DNA of 32,416 bases from Imhoffiella purpurea (GTDB lineage: Bacteria > Pseudomonadota > Gammaproteobacteria > Chromatiales > Chromatiaceae). Positions 8,018-16,132 of this stretch are shown in pieces. The position numbers and the translations under genes were made by a program. The stretch spans positions 1 to 32,416 of the forward strand of contig NZ_AONC01000046.1 in NCBI RefSeq assembly GCF_000585215.1. Direction: 5' to 3'. The notes beneath the pieces are model-generated. The model was not told the origin of the DNA and did not search any database. It saw nothing but the letters and a program-made list of their open reading frames with translations. Position 1 is the first letter of the stretch, and each line of letters opens with the position of its first letter.

Positions 8018-8335
8018 TCAGCGCTCGGCCCCGATCAGGATCTGGAAGGCCGCCTCCAGCGCCTGGTCCTCGCGCTGTTCGGCCTGGTCGCGGAGCCGGA
8101 CGTGACGCTCGTCGTAGCGGCGCTTCAGCTCGGCCACGGTCTGCTCGGCCCGTTCCTCGGACTTGGCGATGAAGGCGCGATGCAGCTCGGGGATCCGCGC
8201 GGTGAAGCGGTCGTTCTCCATCTTGGCATCGGCGATGGCCTTCTGGATGATGCGCTCCTGCTCCTCCTCGGCCTGCTTGGCGAGCCGTTCCGCGCGCATC
8301 TCGGCGTCGAGCAATCGTTTGAGGGTGTCGTCCAT
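8018..8335 (-). CDS. A/V-type ATP synthase G/H-like peripheral stalk subunit, copy 1
   Basis: 105-residue, very charged, almost entirely helical protein with heptad-like spacing (MRAERLAKQAEEEQERIIQKA). This is what is expected of the small stalk subunit (G or H) that forms a coiled coil with subunit E. It is the first gene of operon 1, as its counterpart is the first gene of operon 2. Such short coiled-coil proteins diverge fast, so the assignment rests on position and build more than on sequence signature. AAGG nine bases upstream supports the ATG at 8335. Confidence 0.75.
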   Translation of the reverse strand: MDDTLKRLLDAEMRAERLAKQAEEEQERIIQKAIADAKMENDRFTARIPELHRAFIAKSEERAEQTVAELKRRYDERHVRLRDQAEQREDQALEAAFQILIGAER

Positions 8336-8594
8336 CCGGATACCTTCAATTGCAGCGCTGTTGAGAGGCCGTCCGAGAACTTGTCGCTCGAATGCGGTGA
8401 TTCCAGACGTCTTTCGACTCGATACCTTAAGCGAAGCGGGGGAAAAATGCGCGTTGCAGATCCATGCCGTGTTTGCTCCAGGTCAGTTGCCGTCCTGTTA
8501 CCGACGCCTACTATGGGAGCTTCCAGACCCCAGCCTTCGGCGCTGGACAATGCAGGTGTCGGTGAAGGATCGGCACCGGGCGCTGGTGAGACCC
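8336..8594. promoter_or_regulatory. divergent promoter region between the two ATPase operons
   Basis: This 259-bp stretch separates the starts of operon 1 (minus) and operon 2 (plus), so both transcripts must begin here or be read from weak upstream sites. A candidate sigma-70 promoter for operon 2 is TTGCCG (8487-8492) and TACTAT (8509-8514) with a 16-bp spacer; each hexamer matches four of six consensus bases. I found no convincing promoter for operon 1 by eye. A shared region would allow joint control of both ATPases. Confidence 0.45.
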
Positions 8595-8969
8595 ATGAAG
8601 AAGACGCCCTTGGACGAGGATGCCGGGCGGGTGGATGCCGCCTTCAATCGTGTGCTCGAGGTCGAGGCCGAGGCGCGCGCGCATCTGGAGGTCTGCCGCC
8701 GTGAGGCGGCGGAGCTGGTCGCGGCAGCCGAGGAGCGGGCACGGCGGATCGAGCGGCGCACCGAGGCACGTATGCTGACCGTGCACAGACGGGCCGATGC
8801 GGCCGTCGATCGGGCTCGGGACTCCCTGTCCTCGTCTCGGACGGAATGGCCGGATGCCGATCCGGGGCTCGTCGATCCGCCCCGGCTCGATCGGGCGGTC
8901 CGGGCCCTGGTCGAGGAGATCGTCGGCGCGGCCCCATCCCCGGAGCCTGACGAGGAGCGCGACCCATGA
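8595..8969 (+). CDS. A/V-type ATP synthase G/H-like peripheral stalk subunit, copy 2
   Basis: 124-residue charged helical protein (AAFNRVLEVEAEARAHLEVCRREAAELVAAAEERARRIERR) with a hydrophilic tail. It occupies the first position of operon 2, matching the G/H-like first gene of operon 1, and is predicted to form the stalk coiled coil with subunit E. The ATG at 8595 has GGTGAG close upstream. An in-frame ATG at 8550 would add 15 residues that look unlike the family. Its stop overlaps the next start (ATGA), so it is translationally coupled to the C-like gene. Confidence 0.7.
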   Translation: MKKTPLDEDAGRVDAAFNRVLEVEAEARAHLEVCRREAAELVAAAEERARRIERRTEARMLTVHRRADAAVDRARDSLSSSRTEWPDADPGLVDPPRLDRAVRALVEEIVGAAPSPEPDEERDP

Positions 8970-9721
8970 GTGTCCAGGCCGGTTTCGGCTATGCCCAGGC
9001 CCGGATCCAGGCCCATGTCTCGCGTCTGCCGAGCGATGCCGACTGGGATCGTCTGGCGGGCGTGAGGCGGTTCGCCGCCTTTCTCGAAGAGTCGCGGTCA
9101 GGTCCGCTGCGCGATTGGGTGAAGGGCCTGTCGGCCCAGAGCCATGTCCATGTCCTGGAATCGAATCTGCGTCTACTCGCCCGCGAATCCGTGCGGGAGA
9201 CGGCCGGCTGGGTGCCGCGCGGCTGGCGTCCGGCGGTCGAATGGCTGGAGTGGCTGCCCTGGCTGGCCATGATCGAGCACCTGCTGCGTGACGGCGAGGT
9301 GCCCGAGTGGATGTCCCGGGACGCATTCGCCCGTCACCTGCTCGACGATGCCGGCGGATTCGATTCCCATGCCCTGGTCGCGGCCGGTTTTCTGACAGAG
9401 GACGGGAATCCGGGCGATGCTGGAATCGGGGTCCATTGGTTCGACCGCTGGCGGGCGCTCTCTCCGGAATCGGGTGCGAGCCAGGGGCTGGATCCGCTGA
9501 TCGAGCTGATCCGGGATCATCGCCGATACTTCGCTTCGGCGCCGCCCGGAACCGCCTGGGAGCTCCGCCGCTCGCTGCGCTCGGCGCTGCGGATGCATCT
9601 TCACCTCAATCCGCTGCGGCCGGCCGCCGTCTTCAGCTATCTGGGCATGGTTCTGCTCGATCTGGAGCGTCTGCGCGCCGAGTTGCTCGAACGGGCGCTC
9701 TTCGCGACGGAGCCGGCCTGA
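8966..9721 (+). CDS. divergent, shortened subunit C-like protein of A/V-type ATPase operon 2
   Basis: 251 residues, lying exactly where operon 1 carries the 353-residue subunit C. The beginning (FGYAQARIQAHVSRL) can be lined up with AYLNTRVSVMAIRL of C copy 1, and the end (FSYLGMVLLDLERLRAELLERALF) with the C-terminal LAYLMLREGDLLRLFAVVQGRLL. The middle is not clearly alignable and ~100 residues are missing, roughly one of the three repeats of a normal C. I infer a reduced rotor cap. An unrelated protein that took over the position cannot be excluded. It overlaps the genes on both sides by 1-4 bases, so it is made in step with them. Confidence 0.6.
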   Translation: MSVQAGFGYAQARIQAHVSRLPSDADWDRLAGVRRFAAFLEESRSGPLRDWVKGLSAQSHVHVLESNLRLLARESVRETAGWVPRGWRPAVEWLEWLPWLAMIEHLLRDGEVPEWMSRDAFARHLLDDAGGFDSHALVAAGFLTEDGNPGDAGIGVHWFDRWRALSPESGASQGLDPLIELIRDHRRYFASAPPGTAWELRRSLRSALRMHLHLNPLRPAAVFSYLGMVLLDLERLRAELLERALFATEPA

Positions 9722-11562
9722 TGTTCCGTCCGATCTCCACCCGCTGGTTCGAGGTCCTCTGTCCGCGCGACGAGAGCGTGCGCACCCTGGCCGAGCTGGC
9801 CCGCACGGGGGCCGTCGAGCTCGAACTGCGCGACCGCGTCCGGACCGATTCGCCGCTCGCGCACCTGGTCCAGGGGTTGTCCGAATACGAGGCGCTGCTC
9901 GCTCGCTACGGACGCTACTGGGAGCGCGGCGGCTGGCGTCGGGCCCTGCTGGTCGAGGCGCCCGAGGTGGTGCTGGAGCGCGGTCTGGCGCGTCTGCGCG
10001 CCTGGTCCCGGGAGGCCGATCCGCTGATCGACCGTCTGCAGTCCGCCGAGGAGGAGTTGGTCCGGCTCAAATGGCTGGGCCAGGTCGTCGACCGCATCGC
10101 CGACAGCGATCTGGACTTCGACGCCTTGGTGCACGCCGGACCCTGTCTCGGATCCTTCTGCGCCATCCTGCCGGCTGGGGCGGATCCGCAGTGGCCCGAT
10201 CGCATCCTGCCGCGCCGGGTGCCCTGGGAGGGCGAGCGCTGCTTCCTGGTCCTGGGGCCGAGGGATCGGCTGGACGCGGCCAAGCGGCTGGTCCAGTCGC
10301 TCAAGGGCCAGCTCGTCGAGCGTCCCGCCTGGCTGAACGGCGATGCGGACGAGGCCCTGGCACGGATCGCCGAGCGTCGTGATTGGCTGTCGAGTCGGGC
10401 GGTCCATCTCTATGCCGAGCTGGATACCCTCTTCGACGAGTTCGATCTGGGCGACCGGCTCGGGGAGATCTCGGGGCTGAGCTGGTTTGCCCGGGAGGTC
10501 GGGGCGCTGGAGCCGGCCAGCGCCCATCTGGTCTGGATCACGGGCTGGACGCGCGATCTGAGCGGTGCCGGTCTGGTGCGTGCCCTGAACGCGGCGCGCA
10601 CGCGCGCCCTGATCCGGCTGGTGCCGCCGCCCGTCGGCAAGCGGCCGCCTCAGATCCTCGCCAATCCGGCCTGGATCCGGCCGTTCGAGGTCTTCGCCAG
10701 GGCGCTGGGCGTGCCCGGATCGGACGAGGTGGATCCATCGCCCCTGCTGGCCGTGCTGGTGCCGCTGCTGTTCGGCTATATGTTCGGCGACCTTGGGCAG
10801 GGCGCGGTCCTGCTCGGGATCGGGCTCTGGCTCCAGTCCCGCTGGCCGCTGGCCAGGCTGCTGGTCCTCGGGGGCGTCTCGGCCATGTGCTTCGGTCTGC
10901 TCTATGGCAGCCTCTTCGCTCGCGAGGATCTGCTGCCCGCGCTCTGGACGAGTCCGCTGGATAACCCCGTCCAGGTGCTGGCCGTGCCCCTTGTCCTCGC
11001 CGTTCCGCTGCTCGGTCTCGGGCAGCTCCTCTCCGGGTTCGGCGCGCGCTGGCGCGGGGATCTGGGGGCCTGGATCGCCCAGGATCTGGGCCTTCTGATC
11101 TTCTATCTGGGGCTGGTGCTGGGTCTGGCCGAGCCGGATCTGCTGTGGCTGGCCCTGGTCGGCGCGCTCTGGTCGTGGAGCGGCGCCTTCTGGATAGGGC
11201 GGCGCCTGATCGGGAGTCTCGCGGCCCTGGGTCATCTGGTCGAGTCCGCCATGCAGTGGCTGACGAACACCATCTCCTTCGCCCGGGTGGGCGCCTTCGC
11301 CCTGGCCCATGCCAGCCTCTCGGCGGCGGTCTGCTCCATGGCTGACTCGGCGCCGGTCTGGGCCTGGCTGCTGATCATGGTCCTGGGCAATCTGGTGGTG
11401 ATCGTGCTGGAGGGGCTGGTGGTCTCGATCCAGACCACGCGTCTGGTGCTGTTCGAGTTCTTCAACCGCTTCCTGCGCGGCGAGGGACGGGTCTTCCGTC
11501 CGCTGTCCGCGCCGCCGGGCCTGATTCGGATCGAGGAGGCGACTGGTCTATCATTGCGATGA
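9721..11562 (+). CDS. ntpI: A/V-type ATP synthase subunit I, copy 2 (membrane stator, a-type)
   Basis: 613 residues: soluble N-terminal arm of ~330 residues, then the membrane domain. Signature segments are DPSPLLAVLVPLLFGYMFGDLGQGAVLL and NTISFARVGAFALAHASLSAAV. Arg522 in the latter aligns with Arg544 of copy 1, the arginine expected to face the ring carboxylate. QTTRLVLFEFFNRFL supplies the second arginine. The start ATG shares its A with the preceding TGA (TGATG). The ORF can be read further upstream, but only across the C-like gene. Clearly related to copy 1 but strongly diverged, so the two operons are not a recent duplication. Confidence 0.93.
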   Translation: MFRPISTRWFEVLCPRDESVRTLAELARTGAVELELRDRVRTDSPLAHLVQGLSEYEALLARYGRYWERGGWRRALLVEAPEVVLERGLARLRAWSREADPLIDRLQSAEEELVRLKWLGQVVDRIADSDLDFDALVHAGPCLGSFCAILPAGADPQWPDRILPRRVPWEGERCFLVLGPRDRLDAAKRLVQSLKGQLVERPAWLNGDADEALARIAERRDWLSSRAVHLYAELDTLFDEFDLGDRLGEISGLSWFAREVGALEPASAHLVWITGWTRDLSGAGLVRALNAARTRALIRLVPPPVGKRPPQILANPAWIRPFEVFARALGVPGSDEVDPSPLLAVLVPLLFGYMFGDLGQGAVLLGIGLWLQSRWPLARLLVLGGVSAMCFGLLYGSLFAREDLLPALWTSPLDNPVQVLAVPLVLAVPLLGLGQLLSGFGARWRGDLGAWIAQDLGLLIFYLGLVLGLAEPDLLWLALVGALWSWSGAFWIGRRLIGSLAALGHLVESAMQWLTNTISFARVGAFALAHASLSAAVCSMADSAPVWAWLLIMVLGNLVVIVLEGLVVSIQTTRLVLFEFFNRFLRGEGRVFRPLSAPPGLIRIEEATGLSLR

Positions 11563-11569
11563 GCTGGGT

Positions 11570-11941
11570 ATGGAGTCGACGCGAATGAAACGGCAGGTCC
11601 TGTTGGTGGGTTTCATGATCCTGGGTGCCGCCCTATTGGCCGGCGCGGCCAGTCTGGTCTTCTGGCACCCGGACGTCCTGGCTGCCGAGGCCGGGCATGC
11701 GGCCGGTGTCGCGCTGGATCCCAGCGTCATGCGCTGGGGTTTCATCTCGGCCGCGCTGGCGACCGGGCTGGGATCGCTCGGGGCCGCCTACGCGGTCGGC
11801 AGCGTGGGGACCGCCGCTATGGGTGCCCTGGCCGAGAAGCCCGAGCTCTTCGGGCGCGTGATCATCCTGGTCGGACTCGCCGAGGGCATCGCCATCTACG
11901 GCCTGATCGTCTCGGTGCTCATCCTCAATCGGCTCGGCTGA
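11570..11941 (+). CDS. ntpK: A/V-type ATP synthase subunit K, copy 2 (proteolipid rotor ring)
   Basis: 123 residues: one N-terminal hydrophobic segment (VLLVGFMILGAALLAGAASLVFW), which may be a signal peptide or a third helix, then a c-type hairpin. The hairpin has the glycine-rich helix (ALATGLGSLGAAYAVGSVG), the loop LAEKPELFGR and a helix with Glu105 in GLAEGIAIYG. It has only one extra hydrophobic segment where copy 1 has two. The ATG at 11585 (MKRQVLL) is a good alternative start because GGAG lies nine bases before it and the product would then begin like a signal peptide. Placed between I and F, as in operon 1. Confidence 0.92.
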   Translation: MESTRMKRQVLLVGFMILGAALLAGAASLVFWHPDVLAAEAGHAAGVALDPSVMRWGFISAALATGLGSLGAAYAVGSVGTAAMGALAEKPELFGRVIILVGLAEGIAIYGLIVSVLILNRLG

Positions 11942-11952
11942 GCCCGGACCTC

Positions 11953-12249
11953 GTGGCCTTTTGCGCCTTCATCGGCGATGCGGTCACGGCGGCCGGGTTC
12001 CGGCTCGCCGGTGTTGCTGTGCATCACCCGTGTCCAGGCGAGGCGACGGACCTCTTCGAGCGACTGTGCCTGGATTCCAGGCTCATCCTGATCACGACCG
12101 AGATGGCCGAGGCGCTCCCGCCCGATCGGCTGCGTCAGGTCCAGCGCGCCGGGCGTCCATTGGTGCTGGTGGTCTCGGACGCGCGCGGTCTCCATCCGGC
12201 GCCCGACCTGGCCGGACGGATGCGGCATCAGCTGGGGCTCGGCGAATGA
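11953..12249 (+). CDS. A/V-type ATP synthase subunit F, copy 2 (central stalk)
   Basis: 98-residue small central-stalk subunit starting at GTG. The opening FIGDAVTAAGFRLAGVAVHHP matches the start of copy 1, and RLILITTEMAEAL and RPLVLVVSD give the alternating strands of the F fold. Length is normal for the family. It overlaps the subunit E start by 4 bases (ATGA). It should bind subunit D encoded at the end of this operon. Confidence 0.85.
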   Translation: MAFCAFIGDAVTAAGFRLAGVAVHHPCPGEATDLFERLCLDSRLILITTEMAEALPPDRLRQVQRAGRPLVLVVSDARGLHPAPDLAGRMRHQLGLGE

Positions 12250-12872
12250 ATCTGGAGGAGCGCACCCAGGGTCTGCTCGATCTGGTGCTGGAGTATCGCG
12301 AGCGCGAATGCCGCGCCATTCTGGATGCGGCCCGTGCCGATGCGGCCCATCTGCTGCGCGACACTTACGGGCGCGAGCGCGCCCGGCTGCACGATGTCGT
12401 GCTCTCGGAGCGCAGGGATGCCAGGGCGCGCATCCAGGCCATCCGGGCCGAGCGCGATACCCGGCTGAGGGCGCGGAGCGAAGGGGTCCAGACGCATCTG
12501 CTCGAACTGGCCTGGCCGAGGCTGCGTTCGGCCCTGGAGTCGTGCTGGGAGGATCCGGGGCGGCGCCAGCGCTGGACCCGGTCGGCCGCGGCCCAGGCAC
12601 GCGCGGTCATGCCGCTCGGGACCTGGCGGGTGCGTCATCCGCCCGATTGGGCGGCCGGCGAGCGCCGGGCCATGTCCGAATGGATCCTGGGTCAGGGTCT
12701 GGCGCTGCCCCAGTTCCTGGCCGACGGTGTCTTGCGTGCCGGACTGCTGATCCAGTGCGGCGACGCCCTGCTCGACGCCAGCCTGGATGGTCTGCTGCGC
12801 GATCGGCGCCGGATCGAGGCCCGCTTGCTGGCGCTCCTTGCCGCGCCGCTGGGCGGAGGGGACGGGGAATGA
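12246..12872 (+). CDS. ntpE: A/V-type ATP synthase subunit E, copy 2 (peripheral stalk)
   Basis: 208 residues. The N-terminal ~100 form a charged helix (LEYRERECRAILDAARADAAHLLRD) for the coiled coil with the G/H-like protein. The C-terminal domain ends in DGVLRAGLLIQCGDALLDASLDGLLRDRRRIEARLLALL, the E-type fold with the GLxIxxGDxxLDASLDGLL signature. The ATG at 12246 is used because it overlaps the F stop (ATGA) and begins with a typical E N-terminus. Its own stop overlaps the start of A (ATGA). Confidence 0.88.
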   Translation: MNLEERTQGLLDLVLEYRERECRAILDAARADAAHLLRDTYGRERARLHDVVLSERRDARARIQAIRAERDTRLRARSEGVQTHLLELAWPRLRSALESCWEDPGRRQRWTRSAAAQARAVMPLGTWRVRHPPDWAAGERRAMSEWILGQGLALPQFLADGVLRAGLLIQCGDALLDASLDGLLRDRRRIEARLLALLAAPLGGGDGE

Positions 12873-14665
12873 GCCGGGCCAGCGCCATCTGGGTCTCGGG
12901 ACCCGTGATGCGGGCACGGCCCGAGGGATCCTTCCAGCTGCGCGAGTCGGTGACGGTCGGCGAGCGGCGTCTGCTCGGCGAGGTCATCCGCATCGCCCGC
13001 GACGAGATCACGGTCCAGCTCTACGAGGACACCAGCGGACTGCGTCCAGGCGTTCTTGTGGAGGGCACGGGACGTCCGCTCTCGGTGCGCCTGGGGCCCG
13101 GCATCCTGTCGCGCATCTTCGACGGACTGCTGCGTCCCATCGGCGATCCGAGCGATCCCTACGTCCAGCCGGGTCTCTGCCGGATCGAGCCGCAGCGCTT
13201 CCATTTCGAGCCCGGCGTGCGCGTCGGCGACCGGGTGAGTCCGGGCGGGTCGATCGGCACCCTCTCGAACGGGACCGCGCTCGATCTGCGCTGCCTGATT
13301 CCGCCCGGGCACCCGCCCGGCGAGGTGGTCGAGATCCTGGATGCCGGCCGCTATCTGGACGACGAGCCCCTGTGCCGGCTGCGCGCGGACGACGGCTCGC
13401 CGCATGCCGTGACCATGTCGCACGAGTGGCCGGTGCGGGTTCCGCGCCCGGTCGCGGCACGTCTGCCCTCGGACCAGCCGATGCTGACCGGTCAGCGCCT
13501 GATCGACTGTCTCTTCCCGGTCGCGCGCGGCGGGACCGGGGCGATTCCGGGCGGGTTCGGCACCGGCAAGACGGTGCTGCTGGAGACGGTCGCCAAGTGG
13601 TGCGACGCCGATCTGATCGTCTATGTCGGCTGCGGCGAGCGCGGCAACGAGATGGCCGGTCTGCTGGCCGAGTTCTCCGAGCTGGAGGACCCGCGCACCG
13701 GCCGTCCGCTGATGGAGCGCACCCTGGTCATCGCCAACACCTCCAACATGCCGGTCTCGGCGCGCGAGGCGAGCATCTATACCGGCATCACGGTCGCCGA
13801 GTATTTCCGCGACCAGGGGCTCGCGGTCACACTCATGGCCGACTCGACCAGCCGCTGGGCCGAGGCGCTGCGCGAGGTCTCGGGCCGGCTCGGCGAGCTG
13901 CCGGGGGAGGGCGGCTATCCGGCCTATCTGAGCAGCCGGCTGGCCGACTTCTACGAGCGCGCCGCCCGGGTGCGCACCTTGGGTGGCGATCTCGGCTCGG
14001 TGACCCTGCTGGGCGCGGTCAGTCCGCCCTCGGGCGATTTCTCCGAGCCGGTCACCACCCATACCAAGCGCTATGTCGGCTGTCTCTGGGGACTCGACGC
14101 CAAGCGCGCCCAGGCGCGTTTCTATCCGGCCATCAATCCGCTCAACTCCTACAGCCTGGTGGCCGAGCGTCTGGCGCGCTGGTGGCACACCCAGGGCTGC
14201 ACCCGCTGGCAGGAGCTGCGCAGCCGTTTCCTCACGCTCCTGGAGGAGGAATCGCGACTGGAGCGCATGGCCCGTATCATCGGGCGCGACGCCATGCCGG
14301 CGCGCCAGCGCGCCCTGCTGATCTGCGCCCAGCTGGTGAATGAGGGATTCCTGCGCCAGTCGGCCTTCTCGGAGAACGACCGCTATGCCTCGCCCGAGCG
14401 TCAGGCGGTGATGATGCGTCTGATCGGGAGCTTCCTCGAAGGGACCGAGCGTCTGCTCGACGCCGGCATTGCGCCCGAGCGTATCGCCGAGGATCCGGTC
14501 TACCGGCGGCTGACCCGCATGGGCGAGGAGATCCCGGACGGCGACTGGGACGCCTTCGCCGCGATCGATCGCGAGCTCACGGCCGTCGTGCGGCGCCTGA
14601 TCGATGCCGGGCGGGAGAGCGGGGAGGGGGTGGGCGATTCCCGCGACGGCACCGACGCCATGTAG
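12869..14665 (+). CDS. ntpA: A/V-type ATP synthase subunit A, copy 2 (catalytic)
   Basis: 598-residue catalytic subunit. The P-loop GGFGTGKTVL carries Lys234, and VTLMADSTSRWAEALREVSGRLGELP, the SPPSGDFSEPVTTHT motif and the conserved YVGCGERGNEM segment are all present. It differs from copy 1 in the P-loop (GTGKT against GAGKT) and in much of the N- and C-terminal domains, while the core is closely alike. The start overlaps the stop of E. A hairpin follows its stop codon, and the B gene comes 84 bp later, the only sizeable gap within operon 2. Confidence 0.96.
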   Translation: MSRASAIWVSGPVMRARPEGSFQLRESVTVGERRLLGEVIRIARDEITVQLYEDTSGLRPGVLVEGTGRPLSVRLGPGILSRIFDGLLRPIGDPSDPYVQPGLCRIEPQRFHFEPGVRVGDRVSPGGSIGTLSNGTALDLRCLIPPGHPPGEVVEILDAGRYLDDEPLCRLRADDGSPHAVTMSHEWPVRVPRPVAARLPSDQPMLTGQRLIDCLFPVARGGTGAIPGGFGTGKTVLLETVAKWCDADLIVYVGCGERGNEMAGLLAEFSELEDPRTGRPLMERTLVIANTSNMPVSAREASIYTGITVAEYFRDQGLAVTLMADSTSRWAEALREVSGRLGELPGEGGYPAYLSSRLADFYERAARVRTLGGDLGSVTLLGAVSPPSGDFSEPVTTHTKRYVGCLWGLDAKRAQARFYPAINPLNSYSLVAERLARWWHTQGCTRWQELRSRFLTLLEEESRLERMARIIGRDAMPARQRALLICAQLVNEGFLRQSAFSENDRYASPERQAVMMRLIGSFLEGTERLLDAGIAPERIAEDPVYRRLTRMGEEIPDGDWDAFAAIDRELTAVVRRLIDAGRESGEGVGDSRDGTDAM

Positions 14666-14692
14666 GATGCGATGAGCGTCGCGAATCGCATC
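14666..14692 (+). promoter_or_regulatory. intercistronic hairpin between subunit A and subunit B genes
   Basis: GATGCGAT and ATCGCATC form a perfect 8-bp stem around an 11-base loop, starting at the first base after the TAG stop of subunit A. No U-tract follows, so it is unlikely to be a full terminator. It may protect or partly stop the upstream transcript and so set the ratio of A to B. It occupies the only long gap in an otherwise overlapping operon. Confidence 0.5.
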
Positions 14693-14749
14693 GTGCGCGA
14701 TGGGTGCGGAAGGCTGTGATCGATATAACGGCTAGAATGGGGGCTCGTC

Positions 14750-16132
14750 ATGTACGCCAGACTCGTCGGCGAGGAGATCGCCTATCGGGCCGAGGGTCCG
14801 CTGCTGTTCCTCGAGCGCAGCCTGGACGTCGGCCTGAACGAGGCCGTGGAGGTCGAGGGCGCCGACGGATCCGTGCGTCTGGGCCGCATCGCCGCGCTGG
14901 ACCTGGAGTCGGTCACGGTCGAGATGCTGGACGATTCCGCCGGACTCGCGCTCAGCGGCACCCGGGTGCGCTTTCTCGGCGAGCCGCTGCGCTTCCATGT
15001 CGGTCCCGGTCTGCTCGGGCGGATTTTCGACGGGGTCGGCAAGCCGCTGGACGGCGGTCCGCCGCTGGCGGCGGCACGGGCCTATCGGGTCGACGGCCAT
15101 CCGATCAAGCCCTCGGCGCGCGAGGCGCCGGACCAGTATCTGGAGACCGGGTTCAGCGCCATCGATCTGATGAACAGCCTGGTGCGCGGGCAGAAGCTGC
15201 CGATCTTCTCGGGCGGCGGTCTGCCGCACGACCGGATCGCGGTGGACATCGCGCGCAACGCGCGTCTGCCCGACGAGGAATCCGAGTCTGGGGAGTTCGC
15301 CATCGTCTTCGCCGGGATCGGCATCCCGCACGACAGCGCCGAGTTCTTCCGCGAGGAGATGGAGAAGAGCGGCGCCCTTGCCCGCACGGTGCTCTTCCTC
15401 AATCTGGCCAGCGATTCGAGCGCCCAGCGTCTGCTGACCCCGAGATTCGCGCTCACGGCCGCCGAATATCTGGCCTTCGCCGAGGGCAAGCACGTCCTGG
15501 TCATCCTGACCGACCTCACCAACTACTGCGAGGCGCTGCGCGAGGTCTCGGCGAGCCGCGGCGAGATCCCCAGCCGCAAGGGCTATCCGGGCTATCTCTA
15601 TTCGGACCTGGCGACCCTCTACGAGCGTGCCGGGCGCATCCGCGGTCTGCTGGGCTCGGTCACCCAGCTGCCCATCCTGACCATGCCCAACGACGACATC
15701 ACCCATCCCATCCCGGATCTGACCGGCTACATCACCGAGGGCCAGATCGTCCTCGATCGCGATCTGCATCGGCGCGCGCACTATCCCCCGATCCGTCTGC
15801 TGCCCAGTCTGTCGCGTCTGATGAAGGACGGAACGGGCCGGGGACGCACCCATGCGGACCATCCGGCCCTGGCGGCGCAGCTCTATGCCACCTACAGCCA
15901 GGCCCGGCAGGCCCGGGTGCTGGCCAGCGTGGTCGGGGAGGACGGGCTCTCCGAGCGGGATCGCCGCCTGCTGCGCTTCGGCGACGCCTTCGAGCGCGAT
16001 CTGCTGGCCCAGGGCGATGCGGTGCGCACCCTGGAGGAGGGCATGGACATCGGCTGGCGTCTCTTGCGGGAGCTGCCGCCTGGCGAGCTGCATCGGCTGG
16101 ACGACCGCCAGATCCATGAGCATCTGAGATGA
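14750..16132 (+). CDS. ntpB: A/V-type ATP synthase subunit B (non-catalytic)
   Basis: 460 residues, the usual length. It alternates with A in the head hexamer and binds nucleotide without hydrolysing it. The P-loop position reads FSGGGLPHDR, the degenerate form typical of B (FSGSGLPH in most), with no Walker lysine. Family motifs include FSAIDLMNSLVRGQKLPIF, VFAGIGIPHDSAEFFREE and ITHPIPDLTGYITEGQI. SLSRLMKDGTGRGRTHADHP is the conserved C-terminal segment. It is the only B gene in the window, so operon 1 may depend on it. The stop overlaps the start of D (ATGA). Confidence 0.96.
   Translation: MYARLVGEEIAYRAEGPLLFLERSLDVGLNEAVEVEGADGSVRLGRIAALDLESVTVEMLDDSAGLALSGTRVRFLGEPLRFHVGPGLLGRIFDGVGKPLDGGPPLAAARAYRVDGHPIKPSAREAPDQYLETGFSAIDLMNSLVRGQKLPIFSGGGLPHDRIAVDIARNARLPDEESESGEFAIVFAGIGIPHDSAEFFREEMEKSGALARTVLFLNLASDSSAQRLLTPRFALTAAEYLAFAEGKHVLVILTDLTNYCEALREVSASRGEIPSRKGYPGYLYSDLATLYERAGRIRGLLGSVTQLPILTMPNDDITHPIPDLTGYITEGQIVLDRDLHRRAHYPPIRLLPSLSRLMKDGTGRGRTHADHPALAAQLYATYSQARQARVLASVVGEDGLSERDRRLLRFGDAFERDLLAQGDAVRTLEEGMDIGWRLLRELPPGELHRLDDRQIHEHLR

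Noticed and set aside
9637-11310. 557-codon minus-strand open frame opposite subunit I copy 2
   Set aside because: Gln/Pro/Arg-rich shadow without motifs, opposite a clear membrane-protein gene.
4486-11941. Assignment of Na+ or H+ specificity to the two rings
   Set aside because: Only the carboxylate can be placed with confidence. The other site residues cannot be aligned reliably by eye.
12692-14188. 498-codon minus-strand open frame opposite subunit A copy 2
   Set aside because: Mirror shadow of the A gene; the same kind of sequence appears opposite A copy 1.
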